Assembly (NCBI RefSeq): GCF_032854445.1
Contig: NC_088302.1
Span: 44,308,645-44,372,644 of the forward strand
DNA: 64,000 nt
Reading direction: 5' to 3'
DNA from: Liolophura sinensis
Taxonomy: Eukaryota > Mollusca > Polyplacophora > Chitonida > Chitonidae
In this document: positions 22,691-33,728 of the stretch, piece after piece
Layout: each line of letters opens with the position of its first letter
How positions within the stretch are numbered: position 1 is the first letter of the stretch
Made by a program: the position numbers and the translations under genes
The notes under the pieces: model-generated
Databases searched by the model: none
Told to the model about the DNA's origin: nothing
Seen by the model: the letters and a program-made list of their open reading frames with translations, nothing else

Positions 22691-23470
22691 GACTTATAAC
22701 TTGTTATATAGGATAGCCCTGAAAGTGGTTATATAGGATAGCCCTGGAGGTATTCATATAGGATAATCCCGAATGTTGTCAGAATGCGCCTGGAAGTGGT
22801 CATATAAGATAGCCCTGAAAGTTGTTATATAGGATAGCCCTGGAGGTGGTTATATAGGATAGCCCTGGAGGTTTTTCATATAGGATAATCCCGAATGTCG
22901 TCAGAACACCCCTGGAAGTGGTTATATAAGATAGCCCTGGATGTGGTTAGCCCGGAAGGCGGTCATACAGGATAGCATTTGAGGTGGTCATACAGGATAG
23001 CCCTGCACATGGTCATGTAGGTTAGTCCCACATATGACAGTCCTGGAGGTGGTTATACAGGATAGCCCTGCACATGGTCATGTAGGTTAGTCCTACAGAT
23101 GACAGTCCTGGAGGTGGTTATACAGAATAGCACGGGAGGTGGTCATATATGATAGCCCCGAATGTCTTCATATATGATAATCCTGAAGGTATCATATGGG
23201 TTACCCCTGGAGGTGGCCATATAGGATAGCCCTGGAGGTGATCATATAGGGTAGCCCTGGAGGTGGTCATGGGATAATCCTGAGGTGGCCATCTGCTGCC
23301 TCTGGAGGCGTTCATGGGATAGTCCAAGAGACGTTCAGGGTGGGGGTGCTGCAGGTAGTACAGGTTGAGTGGTCGTGCAAGCGGCCATTGGATAGTCGTG
23401 GAGACGGGCATGGGATAGTGTTGGGGGCAGCCATGGTATAATCCTGGAGGCGGTCATGGGTTAGTCCCAG
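22691..23470 (+). repeat. 25-bp minisatellite ('tataggatagccctggaggt')
   Basis: Roughly 25-bp units 'ttatataggatagccctgga' plus 'ggtgg', with many degenerate copies. Its sense is opposite to the following block and also to the G/C-strand bias of the preceding block. Confidence 0.9.
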
Positions 23471-23830
23471 CGTTGTAACTTTCAGGGCTATCTTATATGA
23501 ACACTTCCAGGCGCATTCTGACAACATTCGGGATTATCCTATATGAATACCTCTAGGACTATCCTGCGTCCTCAAGAGTTATTCTGTATGGGGTTATCTT
23601 ATGGTATGGTATCTTATATGACCACCTCCACGGCTATCCTAGATGAACACCTCCGGGGGTACTCTATGACCACCACAGAACTATCCTACATGTCCACCTC
23701 CACATATACTTTGTGACACCATCCAGGACAATTCTATATGACCACCGTCCGGACTATGGCCGCCTCTACAACCACACTATAATCACAACAAGGGCCACCC
23801 CTATATGATCATCTATTGGACCTCCTTCAG
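23471..23830 (-). repeat. Inverted continuation of the 25-bp minisatellite
   Basis: The same unit appears on the other strand ('accacctccaggactatcct' type), so the array changes orientation near 23470. 'cttccaggcgcattctgaca' here is the reverse complement of the 22785-22800 region. Confidence 0.8.
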
Positions 23831-24660
23831 GACCATCCACAAGTGGTTGTGGCGTGAACCAAGGAAGTAATTGGGTCTAGTTGAGAAAGGAAAATAACTG
23901 GTTGTGGCGTTCACCAGGAAAACAATTGCACCTACTAGGACAGGAAAAATAATTGCTCATGACGTGCACCTTTAAAATAAATGGATCTAGTTGGACAGGA
24001 AGAATAAATGGTTTTGTGGTGCTCCAGGAAAGTAATTGGATCTACTACGGCAGGGAAAACAACAGGTTGTGGCGTGCACCAGGAAAATAACTAGGTCTAT
24101 TCGGACAAGGAAAATAACTGGTTGCTGTGTGTACCAGGAAAATGACTGGGTCCAGTTGGACAAGGAAAATAGCTGGTTGCTGTGTGTACCAGGAAAGTGA
24201 CTGGGTCAAGTTGGACAGGGAAAATAGCTGGTTGCTGTGTGTACCAGGAAAGTGACTGGGTCAAGTTGGACAAGGAAAATAGCTGGTTGCTGTGTGTACC
24301 AGGAAAGTGACTGGGTCCAGTTGGACAAGGAAAATAGCTGGTTGCTGTGTGTACCAGGAAAGTGACTGGGTCAAGTTGGACAAGGAAAATAGCTGGTTGC
24401 TGTGTGTACCAGGAAAGTGACTGGGTCCAGTTGGACAAGGAAAATAGCTGGTTGCTGTGTGTACCAGGAAAGTGACTGGGTCAAGTTGGACAAGGAAAAT
24501 AGCTGATTGCTGTGTGTACCAGGAAAGTGACTGGGTCCAGTTGGACAAGGAAAATAGCTGGTTGCTGTGTGTACCAGGAAAGTGACTGGGTCCAGTTGGA
24601 CAAGGAAAATAGCTGGTTGCTGTGTTCACCGGGAAAGTAACTGCGTCCAGTTGGCGGTTT
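23831..24660 (+). repeat. 55-bp minisatellite
   Basis: About nine near-identical 55-bp units ('ggttgctgtgtgtaccagga', 'aagtgactgggtccagttgg', 'acaaggaaaatagct') at about 24116-24640, with degenerate copies from 23840. Because 55 is not a multiple of 3, the long minus-strand open frame through it cycles through three frames per repeat and is not evidence of coding. Related degenerate units occur at 35880-36310 and 36960-37030. Confidence 0.92.
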
Positions 24661-24740
24661 AAAAATAGGTGATTCTTCAATTGGCTGAGGCTTAAAATAA
24701 TTACGTCTACTAGGTCAGGGAAAACAAAGTAGTGAGCCTC

Positions 24741-25030
24741 ACAAAACATTGTTCAAATGGGGCCGGGAAAACAACAAAATAATTTCCAGTAGACCTCAGT
24801 AGTGACCCTTACAAAACATTGTTCAAATGGAGCCGGGAAAACAACACAATAATTTCCAGTAGACTTCAGTAGTGAGCCTCACAAAACATTGTTCAAATGG
24901 GGCCGGGAAAACAACAAAATAATTTCCAGTAGACCTCAGTAGTGACCCTCACAAAACATTGTTCAAATGGGGCCGGGAAAACAACAAAATAATTTCCAGT
25001 AGACCTCAGTAGTGGGCGTAAAAAACATTG
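24741..25030 (+). repeat. 70-bp tandem repeat, four copies
   Basis: The unit 'acaaaacattgttcaaatgg', 'ggccgggaaaacaacaaaat', 'aatttccagtagacctcagt', 'agtgaccct' starts at 24741, 24811, 24881 and 24951, with a partial fifth copy. Copies are nearly identical, so amplification is recent. Confidence 0.93.
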
Positions 25031-25039
25031 TTCTAATGG

Positions 25040-26210
25040 ACACTGAATCGAGAAAACTGCCTCATCTGAGCATCGTTTAGTTGTTATGCTTCTTTTTGTC
25101 TATAGTATGGCGTTATAGGCTTACTTTAGGTTACACGTGCGCAATTTCGTGCAATTGGGTCCGATACCTGCCTCCGAACTGAAGAATGAAGGAGCACTGA
25201 TTGGATTATACAGCCACACATACGTCATCGGTTGTTGATGCACTATAAATTTTGCACTACTTTGAACCTAGTTAAAATATATCAGAATTTGTGTGTTCTG
25301 GATAAAACTGAAATTTCCCCCCGGTGTTACCACCCACCCAAATACTATGACTTCACTTTCAACATCAACAGCTCAAAGAAATAGTGCTCAAGCTGTGTTG
25401 ATTTCTGATGTGTTGAAGAGAAAAGCTCAACCTACATGTGCTAGTATGTCATGACACAACGCAAAAATTAGGCTATATATATTTTTGAAGTTGACAAACG
25501 AACAACATAAATACTAAGCAAAATCAATGCGCTCGTGTAGCCTTTAGTGGAGCAGGAAAAGTTACGTGCCCAGCGAACCATTGAGGATGTTATGTCTTCC
25601 GTGTTTTTCTCCAGCTACTGAAATTACGCATACAAATGTGAAAGGGGAATCCCCCGACGAAACCCAGCTTTCCCGGTTTAACATCCGCGACGGTGGAATT
25701 AAACTAATACCTCCGATCATCCTGTCTCTTATTTAAAACTACGGAATGTTTCTGCGCTCCAGCTGGGCCCATCAAGTGAAGGTGGATGCATCGAGACTAT
25801 TGCTCTGGCCAATTTCCTAGACTTTGGCGGTGTTGAATATCATTCAAAATGGCTGAATGTTCCGACGACGATTTTTCGGAAAGATTAATTTCTATACTAT
25901 TATTATCATCTTTTATACAAAAAGTCCAGTGATGATTACAAAGATACCAAAATAAAACAAAACGTCGGGACAGAGAGTTAACGCTTTAGCTCACAGCACG
26001 ATGAAGTGTAAACATGCCTTTCGAGGTTGTGACGTAAAGTCGTCCATTCATGGAGACTGCACGTTACTTTCCTGAAGGAGAAACACGTCAAACTTTTCTA
26101 CCAGGTTCTGTAATTTACGGAGTCGTAAAAGTGACATAGGGAAAAAAATTGGAAGAGGAAAAAATTTACAAGGTGAAAAAAATTTGTTTTGGAAGAGAAT
26201 TTTTTTTAAC
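25040..26210. other. Non-coding stretch; intron-like homology to 37.1 kb
   Basis: No exon was recognised. Bases 25640-25685 ('aaggggaatcccccgacgaa', 'acccagctttccc') are clearly similar to 37155-37195 ('aaggggattccccagacgaa', 'acccacatttccag'). The latter lies in the intron of the intact Q/P/Y-repeat locus, so this is probably the matching intron of the pseudogene copy. Confidence 0.5.
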
Positions 26211-26212
26211 CC

Positions 26213-26258
26213 CCGACTTTGAAAGTCGGAGCCCCGAGTTTACAAGTCGGGGCTCCGA
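26213..26258. other. Nested perfect inverted repeats (hairpin)
   Basis: TCGGAGCCCCGA (26226-26237) and TCGGGGCTCCGA (26247-26258) form a perfect 12-bp stem with a 9-base loop. Overlapping it is the palindrome CGACTTTGAAAGTCG (26213-26227). It is GC-rich in an AT-rich setting. Confidence 0.85.
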
Positions 26259-26914
26259 CATAACTGACTCATCTCGATTAAGGATTACGCTATGATCTCA
26301 TCTGTATATAGGGGGCTGTTGTCTGATCGTCAGTGTCATTATGCTGTTGTAAATTAACTTTCGTTGCTGGCAAACTATACTTCCTCAGTCCCAAAATGTT
26401 CTTTTAGACGACAGGGAAAGCCAACTCGATTTACAGCATACCCTTCAACAATCTGGGATTATTATTAATAAAGTAAACACTCAACCAAATAAAACAATAA
26501 GTTTAAAACTTATCACAGCCATTCTCAGACATATATGTAACATAAAGTTAAGGCCTTTGATCCCAAAGGTTGCCTTAGTTCCACCCTGGCTGGATCAAGT
26601 ACATGCATTCGAATAGTGTCTCACATACGGCTGTTGCAGTTGAGATTGACAGAGCTCAACTAGGCTATATAAGGGTAGGGCTGCACGCTGTATTTGTATT
26701 TTGGTTTTAGTCGTACGTGCACATGAAGTTCACAAGCACTGAGCGCAGAAACTGAGAATATGTGTTTTTAAACAGATTGGAAAAAAATTCTTCTCCCCCC
26801 AAATTTTCACCATGTCATTTTTTTCACTCCCAAAAATTTTATTTTCACCATGTCACTTTTATGGCTCCGTGGTATTTAGCAACATTGAGTATCAAAAATG
26901 TTATCATTGCCCCA

Positions 26915-27094
26915 AAGCTCATGCTGGCTTCCTCTCCGGGCGTGCGTGGGAAGGTCTTGCAGCAACCTGCGGATGGTCGTGGGTTTCCCCCGGGCTCTGC
27001 CGGGTTTCCACCCACCATAATGCTGGCCGCCGCCGTATAAGTGAAATATTCTTGAGTACGACGTAAAACACCAATCAAATAAATAAATAAATAA
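26915..27094 (+). repeat. V-SINE-like SINE, near-consensus 3' two thirds
   Basis: Clean copy from 'aagctcatgctggcttcctc' through 'caacctgcggatggtcgtgg', 'cgggctctgccgggtttcc' and 'aaacaccaatcaaataaat' with an AAAT tail. The tRNA head is missing (5' truncated). Confidence 0.9.
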
Positions 27095-27277
27095 ATCATT
27101 GCTCGAAGGAATAAGGTTATCAGTGACCTCGGTTATTCAAAAGGGTGCAAATTGCTAAACGTGTGTTAGACTTATGGGTAAACTTTGTTTTGTGTTAAAG
27201 TTATAGCCCATGATTAAATTCACCTGTACACCTGTGTAAATGTACCCAACCCAGCATTGTTAAATTAAACCGATGGA

Positions 27278-27322
27278 TGGATTTATTTATTTATTTCATT
27301 GCTGTTTTACGCCGTACTCTCC
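27278..27322 (-). repeat. V-SINE tail fragment
   Basis: 'atttatttatttatttcatt' followed by 'gctgttttacgccgtactct' is only the last ~40 bases of the V-SINE in reverse. A severely truncated copy. Confidence 0.6.
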
Positions 27323-28865
27323 TGGTTTTAAAGATTTATAGACCTACTGTACTCTCATTCTATATTAATTAGAACTTCATGCTACACCAAGTTCAAAATG
27401 AGTTATTTACATGTATATATAACGTTAAGATAACGTAGAGGCCTACAACAGATCGAAGTGTAAGTAAGGGTTATTGCCCGAGAGAGGTATTTGATGGCAG
27501 ATTATACACCTGGTAAGCGGTTACATAATAAACTGAGGGGCGTAGGCCCTGATGTCTCTTCTGCCACCGCTTACGAGAGTATATTACTTACATAATGACG
27601 CTATTGTTCGGCCGCGAGTGTTTTATTTTGCATTTTGCCCCGTTTCGAGGGACAGTTCTTAGGACATGTATTAGCATGAGAAATAAGGCCATTTTTTTGA
27701 ACATAGAAACAGAACAATGCAGTTATGGCTTTGTTCGACCTATACCACAATGATTCATGTAACGCGATACTTAATTAAAAACATTTTTATCAGGGTACAT
27801 AAATGGAAACGTCAAAAATCCATGGCGACAAGCAGTCTCCGAAAGACCACGGATTCCAAATCTAAATGTTTATATCGGGTCCAATGATAAACTGAAAATA
27901 TGGTCAAGGGTATTCAAATGTGACATTTGTCAGATAATGTGCAAATCTTGACTTAACTCTTATGTTTGTGCCTCTTTTGCACACCACGACAGCCAACCCA
28001 TCACAGCTCTGAGAGAACATTTGACATACACAGAACATATCAACATTATAAACTTATTTATTCCTTTCTCATTCTGTCTTATTATTCTGTAAGACAATCA
28101 CAAAGGGCTAGAAAACACAGAACTTTTTAAATTGTCTGCCTAAGGACATGTGTATCCCTAGGCCAACATTTTGGAATTTTCTGGCAACAGCAGTGTCAAA
28201 TCAATAATGTCCTTAGCTCAGTGGTATAAATTCGATATTTCAAAAATATTTTTAGGTCTATTGAGGTATAAACGTAGATATTAGGACATTAGGAGAAGCT
28301 TAAATCATGAATTGGATTTAAGATATCATCAATTCATTTCATGATATGAGGAATACTAATCATTTCTTGATATCTCGAATTCAGGATATTATATCATAAA
28401 TTTATTTAATGATATCTTGAATTATATTCTTTAATATCTTGAATTAATTTCATGATATCAGTAAAAGTGGCCAATCTATCCCAGACTTTATTGCGTAGGC
28501 CGCACGTGCGTTCTAAGCAAAAATGGTCGACATGCACGAGCGTCCGACGAAGTCGTGCTTGCCGCCATTTGCCTGGAGTATTGGGCGAAATACGCATGTC
28601 CGTGAGCCGTATTAGTAAGTCCCTTGGTAATTTTTATGCCTCGTGACTTGAAAGTGAAATTTTACAGATTTTTCTGCACTCCCCAGTTTAATGTTCTTGC
28701 CAAATAACATACAAGCTATAATATTAAACTTTATAGTATAAAAGACCTAAGAATACTTTTACTAGGAATAATGGGAAGTTGATGTCCTTCTAGCGACTAT
28801 ATTTAATGATATCTTAAAATAAATTCGTGATAGCATGAATTGAAATTGTGATATGTTGCCATGTG
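27323..28865. other. AT-rich non-coding stretch
   Basis: No exon identified. Bases 28290-28450 consist of degenerate 'atatcttgaatta' / 'tgatatc' motifs. A CpG-richer patch at 28490-28600 is open on both strands (63-64 aa) but matches nothing I recognise. Confidence 0.4.
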
Positions 28866-29640
28866 GCGACCACTGTCGTTCTCATCCTGACATACTTCCT
28901 GACTCCTGTCAGGTTATGGGTGGTGAAGACGGACAAAGCCCGGTGGTAACCACTGTTGTTCTCATCCTGACATACTTCCTGACTCCTGTCAGGTTATGGG
29001 TGGTGGAGACGGACAGAGCCCGGTGGTAACCACTGTCGTTCTCATCCTGACATACTTCCTGACTCCTGATGGTGGTCGGGTTATGGGTGGTGGAGACGGA
29101 CAGAGCCCGGTGGTAACCACTGTCGTTCTCATCCTGACATACTTCCTGACTCCTGATGGTGGTCCGGCTATGGGTGGTGGAGACGGACAGAGCCCGGTGG
29201 TAACCACTGTCGTTCTCATCCTGACATACTTCCTGACTCCTGTCAGGTTATGGTTGGTGGAAACGGACAGAGCCCGGTGGTAACCACTGTCGTTCTCATC
29301 CTGACATACTTCCTGACTCCTGATGGTCGTCAGGTTATGGGTGGTGGAGACGGACAAAGCCCAGTGGTAACCACTGTCGTTCTCATCCTGACATACTTCC
29401 TGACTCCTGATGGTGGTCAGGTTATGGGTGGTAGAGACGGACAGAGCCCGGTGGTAACCACTGTCGTTCTCATTCTGACATACTTCCTGACTCCTGATTG
29501 TGGTCAGGTTATGGTTGGTGGAGATGAACAGAGCCCGGTGGTAACCACTGTCGTTCTCATCCTGACATACTTCCTGACTCCTGTCAGGTTATGGGTGGTG
29601 GAGATGGACAGAGCCTAGTGGTAACCACTGCCCTTCCCAT
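28866..29640 (+). repeat. 78/87-bp minisatellite, about nine copies
   Basis: Units comprise 'gtcgttctcatcctgacata', 'cttcctgactcctg', an optional 9-bp 'atggtggtc', 'aggttatgggtggtggagac', 'ggacagagcccggtggtaac' and 'cact'. Both unit lengths are multiples of 3, so frames stay open on both strands (plus-strand reading V-V-T-T-V-V-L-I-L-T-Y-F-L-T-P). No splice sites, start context or neighbouring exon support translation. I treat it as a minisatellite. Confidence 0.85.
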
Positions 29641-30580
29641 CTTGACATGCTTCCTGATAGTGTCATGGGGTAAATTTTACCTTCTGAGTCCTGAAGTCGG
29701 ACTGGATTCTTACGTGCGGCTTATAGATAAGTAAGCCAGTGAAGAGCTCTTCTCGAATAACGCTCATTACAAATCTATGCGTCGAAACAGACATTCGTAT
29801 ACCAGCCGTCAATCAATAAGGACGTTTCCAGGTTAATAATCGGAAGGCCAATTATCATAGAAGGACACAAAGATGAATCGATCTGGGAGCCTGCCCCGAA
29901 ATAATTTCTGCAGGCTTTAGGCTTTGGCAGTGTCAGAAGAAGACACTTTTGTGGAAATAAATCTATTCCAAACTGTTCTCTTTTGTATTGTGGTTTTATA
30001 CCATAAAATAGGATAGAACCTGTGTAACGAAGTGAAAATTTTTATAAACACAACGTCTAACTGAAAAGAAAACCAAACAGAAAAGATTATCAAGCTTTAT
30101 GAAAACAAGTTTATTCAAAGCAAAATCATGACATGAATCGTTCCAAACTTGTGAAGAGAATTTTGTCTTCAAAACATGAGAAAAAAGCTAATTCAAAATG
30201 ATGAAGACAGTTTCCTATTCACAACATTGAAACAAGACAAAATTAAAAGATGTTGAACACAATTTCCTAGTCAAAGAAAAGTCACAGAATGCAACTTTCT
30301 AAGCTAATTAGCACAACTTTATACCCAAAGAAAAATACAAGATATAAACACAGCTTTCTATGTAAGAAATAATGTTCCTGGTATGGGTGATTAGCGGCAG
30401 TTTTATAGTCAATAAGGTGGACGAGGTTATAATTTTAGGTCGAGACGTAGCCTCGTCTGCTTGTAATTTTCGACAATGACACATTTCTGACCGGGAAATA
30501 AATACTGCTGCCAAGTGTTGTTTGTACATCGTCTGCCTCACACATGCACATGTGCATGTTTCGATGACGTAATAATCGTC
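29641..30580. other. Non-coding stretch, nothing recognised
   Basis: AT-rich; repeated short 'caaaa...gaagacaatttcc' phrases at 30100-30300 look like very degenerate tandem sequence. Confidence 0.35.
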
Positions 30581-30584
30581 TTGT

Positions 30585-30900
30585 TTATATGTAATACGAA
30601 AACGGTCGAGGGCTATAGAATAGCAAGTGAAGTTTCAAAACTAATTCACACAACCACAAATTTAAAAGAAATTGTCAAAATAAAAATGTCAAAACATAAT
30701 TTTCTGCCTAAACTAAATGTACAACAGAAAATTTTGAAAGTTAAGTATAAATCACTTTATATGTAATACGAAAACGGTCGAAGGTTATAGAATAGCAAGT
30801 AAAGTTTCAAAACTAGTTAAACCACAAATCTGAAACAAATTGCAGAAATAAAAATAACAAAACATAGTTTTCTGCTGAAAATAAACGTACAACAGTTACC
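30585..30900 (+). repeat. Two-copy direct repeat, ~175-bp spacing
   Basis: 'atgtaatacgaaaacggtcg' followed by 'ttatagaatagcaagt(g/a)aag' occurs at about 30589 and 30762, each followed by similar 'caaaact...aaccacaaat' sequence. Confidence 0.8.
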
Positions 30901-31246
30901 TAACAGAACAATAAAAATAAAGATTTTATAACAAATTACCAGAATTTCATAATAAAAACTTTCCACCAAAAGTACACTAACACACCTCACATTTTGAAAT
31001 TATCATAAAATTTCCAAATTATTTTAAAATTAGAACTTTATTTTATGCAATATTTAGAAAGAAAATTACTGGAGCAACATATGTTTATAATTGGATGTTT
31101 ATAGTCTAAAATATATCAGAGCACAAGTTGTCCTTTTGGAAATACCACAATATTGGTACAAGGAATGGCATTTTTGACGTTTTCTTTCCCAATTGTTATC
31201 AATTTCTAAAAAAAGTTAACCATTACCTATGTATACATAATGTTTT

Positions 31247-31300
31247 GTTAGTTTGATTGGGGTTTAACGTTTTCAGTCATTACACGACCGTGTCTCCTTA
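31247..31300 (-). repeat. Tail fragment of the second SINE family
   Basis: 'ttggggtttaacg' and 'ttcagtcat' followed by 'acgaccg' match the end of the 7.0-kb SINE with a small deletion. Confidence 0.5.
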
Positions 31301-31724
31301 TGACCAAAAATACTCTACTCGACTTTGGTGAAGAATCAAAGAGATATGGGTGCAATGAAAAATCAGCAGATGTGAGTGGAATGAAAAAATAGTCTGACCA
31401 GATACTGTAAGAAAGTACTTTTATGTATCGCCAATTGCCGAAGCTATAGGAAGGCATCAAAGCATGCTGGATATTAAAGCAGGCGATGTAGAAACTATGG
31501 TTGTGTAACGTTTCTGGATTTCAAAAACGTGTTATGTTTGTAAGCGCGATGTCCAGTTCTCTAATATGGGTTCCTTCATGAACTAAATCCGCTTTAAGTG
31601 ATGAATTCTTCATTAAATCCACTGATTAAGCTTTTGAAGAAAGCCAGAAAACTTAGTTTCGACATTTAAAGTCACCTCTTAGCATAGAGATAATTTTCTT
31701 ACATATCATCTTTGTTTCTAATAA

Positions 31725-31920
31725 AGATGCTGTCGCTGTGAGTCCAAGTTCAGCTCATGCTGGCTTCCTCTCCGGTCGTAAGTAGGAAGGTGTTCTACAA
31801 CCTGAGGATGGTCGTGGGTTCCCTCTGGGCTCTGCCTGGTTTTCCTTCCACCAAGGCATAATGCTGGTCGCCGTCGTATAAGTGAAGTATTCTTGAGTAC
31901 GGCGTAAAACACCAATCAAA

Positions 31921-31999
<79 letters not shown>

Positions 32000-32005
32000 A
32001 TCTAA
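31725..32005 (+). repeat. V-SINE-like SINE with expanded (AAAT)n tail
   Basis: Core and V block are clear from 'gctgtcgctgtgagtccaag' to 'gtaaaacaccaatcaaataa'. The AAAT tail then runs about 85 bp (31918-32003), far longer than in other copies, so the tail has become a tetranucleotide microsatellite. Confidence 0.92.
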
Positions 32006-32009
32006 TAAA

Positions 32010-33250
32010 AAGAAATAACACTGTATGCTTCACTGTATTGAAGACTAATACCGTGAAAACCTTTTCGTTCCACAAATACTACTCTTCTGAGCCAGAGGAC
32101 CGTAGCGGTAGGTCTATTCAGCAACGAACTGCCGGCAGGGTAGTACGGTCTGGCGTGGGCAGGGCACACAAATGCCTGATAAATTCATTTATCTGTCTGT
32201 TTATTTGATTTAAATTTTACACGGTGTTCAAGTTTTTTTCACTTATAAATGCAGTTCAGACCCGACTCGGAAAACGAAAGACTTTGACACAATATTTCGG
32301 CACATTATTTTCCCATCATCAGGGGAACTAAATTTCATGGTTAACAAAATAAAGCGCCTTAATATTAAGTCAAAATAATTCAAAAAAATTTGTTTTGCGG
32401 AGTTACACTACACTCACTACACTACACTGCACTTGTGTATTACGTTAAACTAATGAGTGGAACACAAGACTTCAGATCCGACACTGCCTAATATTTGCAC
32501 GATTAGACCGTACTTTTTGGGATGAGGCCACATTTGTTGACTCATTAGATGTGTAAAAGAAGTTTTTTAGAAAATTTTGCATTCCATTTCTGTAGAGAAG
32601 TTTATGTGTGCGTGTCCATTTTTAGGGACCAGCGCTGTAGGAGAAAACAAAGTAGGTCTAAAAGGAACATTGTTGATTTATTCAAGGTTTTTGTCATTAG
32701 TGTCAGAATGATTAACAAGCTGCGTATTGTCAGCCACAGAGGCATGTTATGTACTATGTATCTTGCAATCTTCTGGTGAGTCATCGTCAACATTTTAAGT
32801 CGATGTCTCTCCGATTCTTGGCGTCCAAAACATCGCCATGGGGAACGGATCTAAGTAGTTGGCCTATAGAATGTCTATAAACTGTGGGTATTGGGGTAAC
32901 AGTACATGTATACACGTTTTCCCAGAAAGCAATGTGACTTTTTGACGAGCTCAATCAGAACAGAAATTCCACAGTAGAGGCTTAGCGCCCTGCAGTGTGT
33001 ACAATATACCTGATTTGTTCAGTGTAGTGATTACAAAGGTATTTTGATCCATCAATAGGCTTATTATAATGCAAAAGCATAGATACACCGAAAAAACTGA
33101 GAAGTCGCATATTTGATGTTTCAATATTTGGAAAAAATTTTTTTGTCATGTTCAGGGTAGGTATCCTACATTGTACAAACTACCGCAGGTAATGAGTATA
33201 ATAGAAACAGATGCGATACTTTGAAGACGTGGCATTGATCATTTCAATTT
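32010..33250. other. Non-coding stretch
   Basis: No CD225 exon was found here, although the intact gene's spacing would place exon 3 of the 33.7-kb locus at about 33.1-33.3 kb. A weak V-SINE tail-like 'tttatttgatttaaatttta' lies near 32203. Confidence 0.4.
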
Positions 33251-33282
33251 TTATTGTATTATTATTTTTTTTTAGCGTTCGC

Positions 33283-33450
33283 CTCGAAGTTTGGAGACCG
33301 GGGATCAAACACGAAGTCTCATAACAAAGGCGTTAAAAATGGTGTTCGTTACTGCCTCGTTTGGCCTCAGCACGGAGGTGTTAGAGCAAGGAAAAAGGAC
33401 CGGTTGGCCCGGTATCAGTACAAAGTGACTGGTGTCTCTTGGTTGGTTCA
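33283..33450 (+). repeat. Third SINE family, internal part
   Basis: 'ttactgcctcgtttggcctc', 'agcacggaggtgttagagca' and 'aaaggaccggttggcccggt' followed by 'atcagtacaaagtgactgg' resemble a repeat body common in molluscan DNA as I recall it. Related head or flank pieces occur at 48411-48510 and 52740-52905. The open frame through it (33254-33499) is therefore repeat-derived. Confidence 0.55.
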
Positions 33451-33728
33451 ACAGGACAACAAGTCTTGCATTTTACATTTGATTCTTCACATTGTATAAA
33501 GAGCTGTGTTAAAGCTCAGTAACATGGAACATGGAGAACAATGTATTATGACAGTTCGTAAGTAGAAAAGGGAGCACAGAGTTTTGCTAACATATTAAGT
33601 TTAGTCACATCTGCGTAAAGTAGACAATACATGTATTTGGTACAGTGCATTTCAGTGCTGAATTCACCAATTACTCTTTTAAAAAGGAGACATTCTTCTA
33701 AATTTACATAAGAAAGAATTTCACGTAC

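Noticed and set aside
24097-24749. Long minus-strand open frame with W-Y-T-Q-Q-P-A-I-F repeats
   Set aside because: The repeat unit is 55 bp, so the frame reads the same DNA in three frames in turn; no protein repeat is kept. It is an open frame made by a stop-poor minisatellite.
28996-29618. CD225 second-helix exon repeats in the 87-bp array
   Set aside because: The resemblance is about a dozen residues, on the strand opposite to the CD225 cluster, with no splice sites. More likely chance in a hydrophobic reading.
33254-33499. 81-aa plus-strand frame after a T-rich, acceptor-like tract
   Set aside because: The sequence matches a dispersed repeat body (pieces at 48.4 and 52.7 kb), so it is a SINE remnant rather than an exon.
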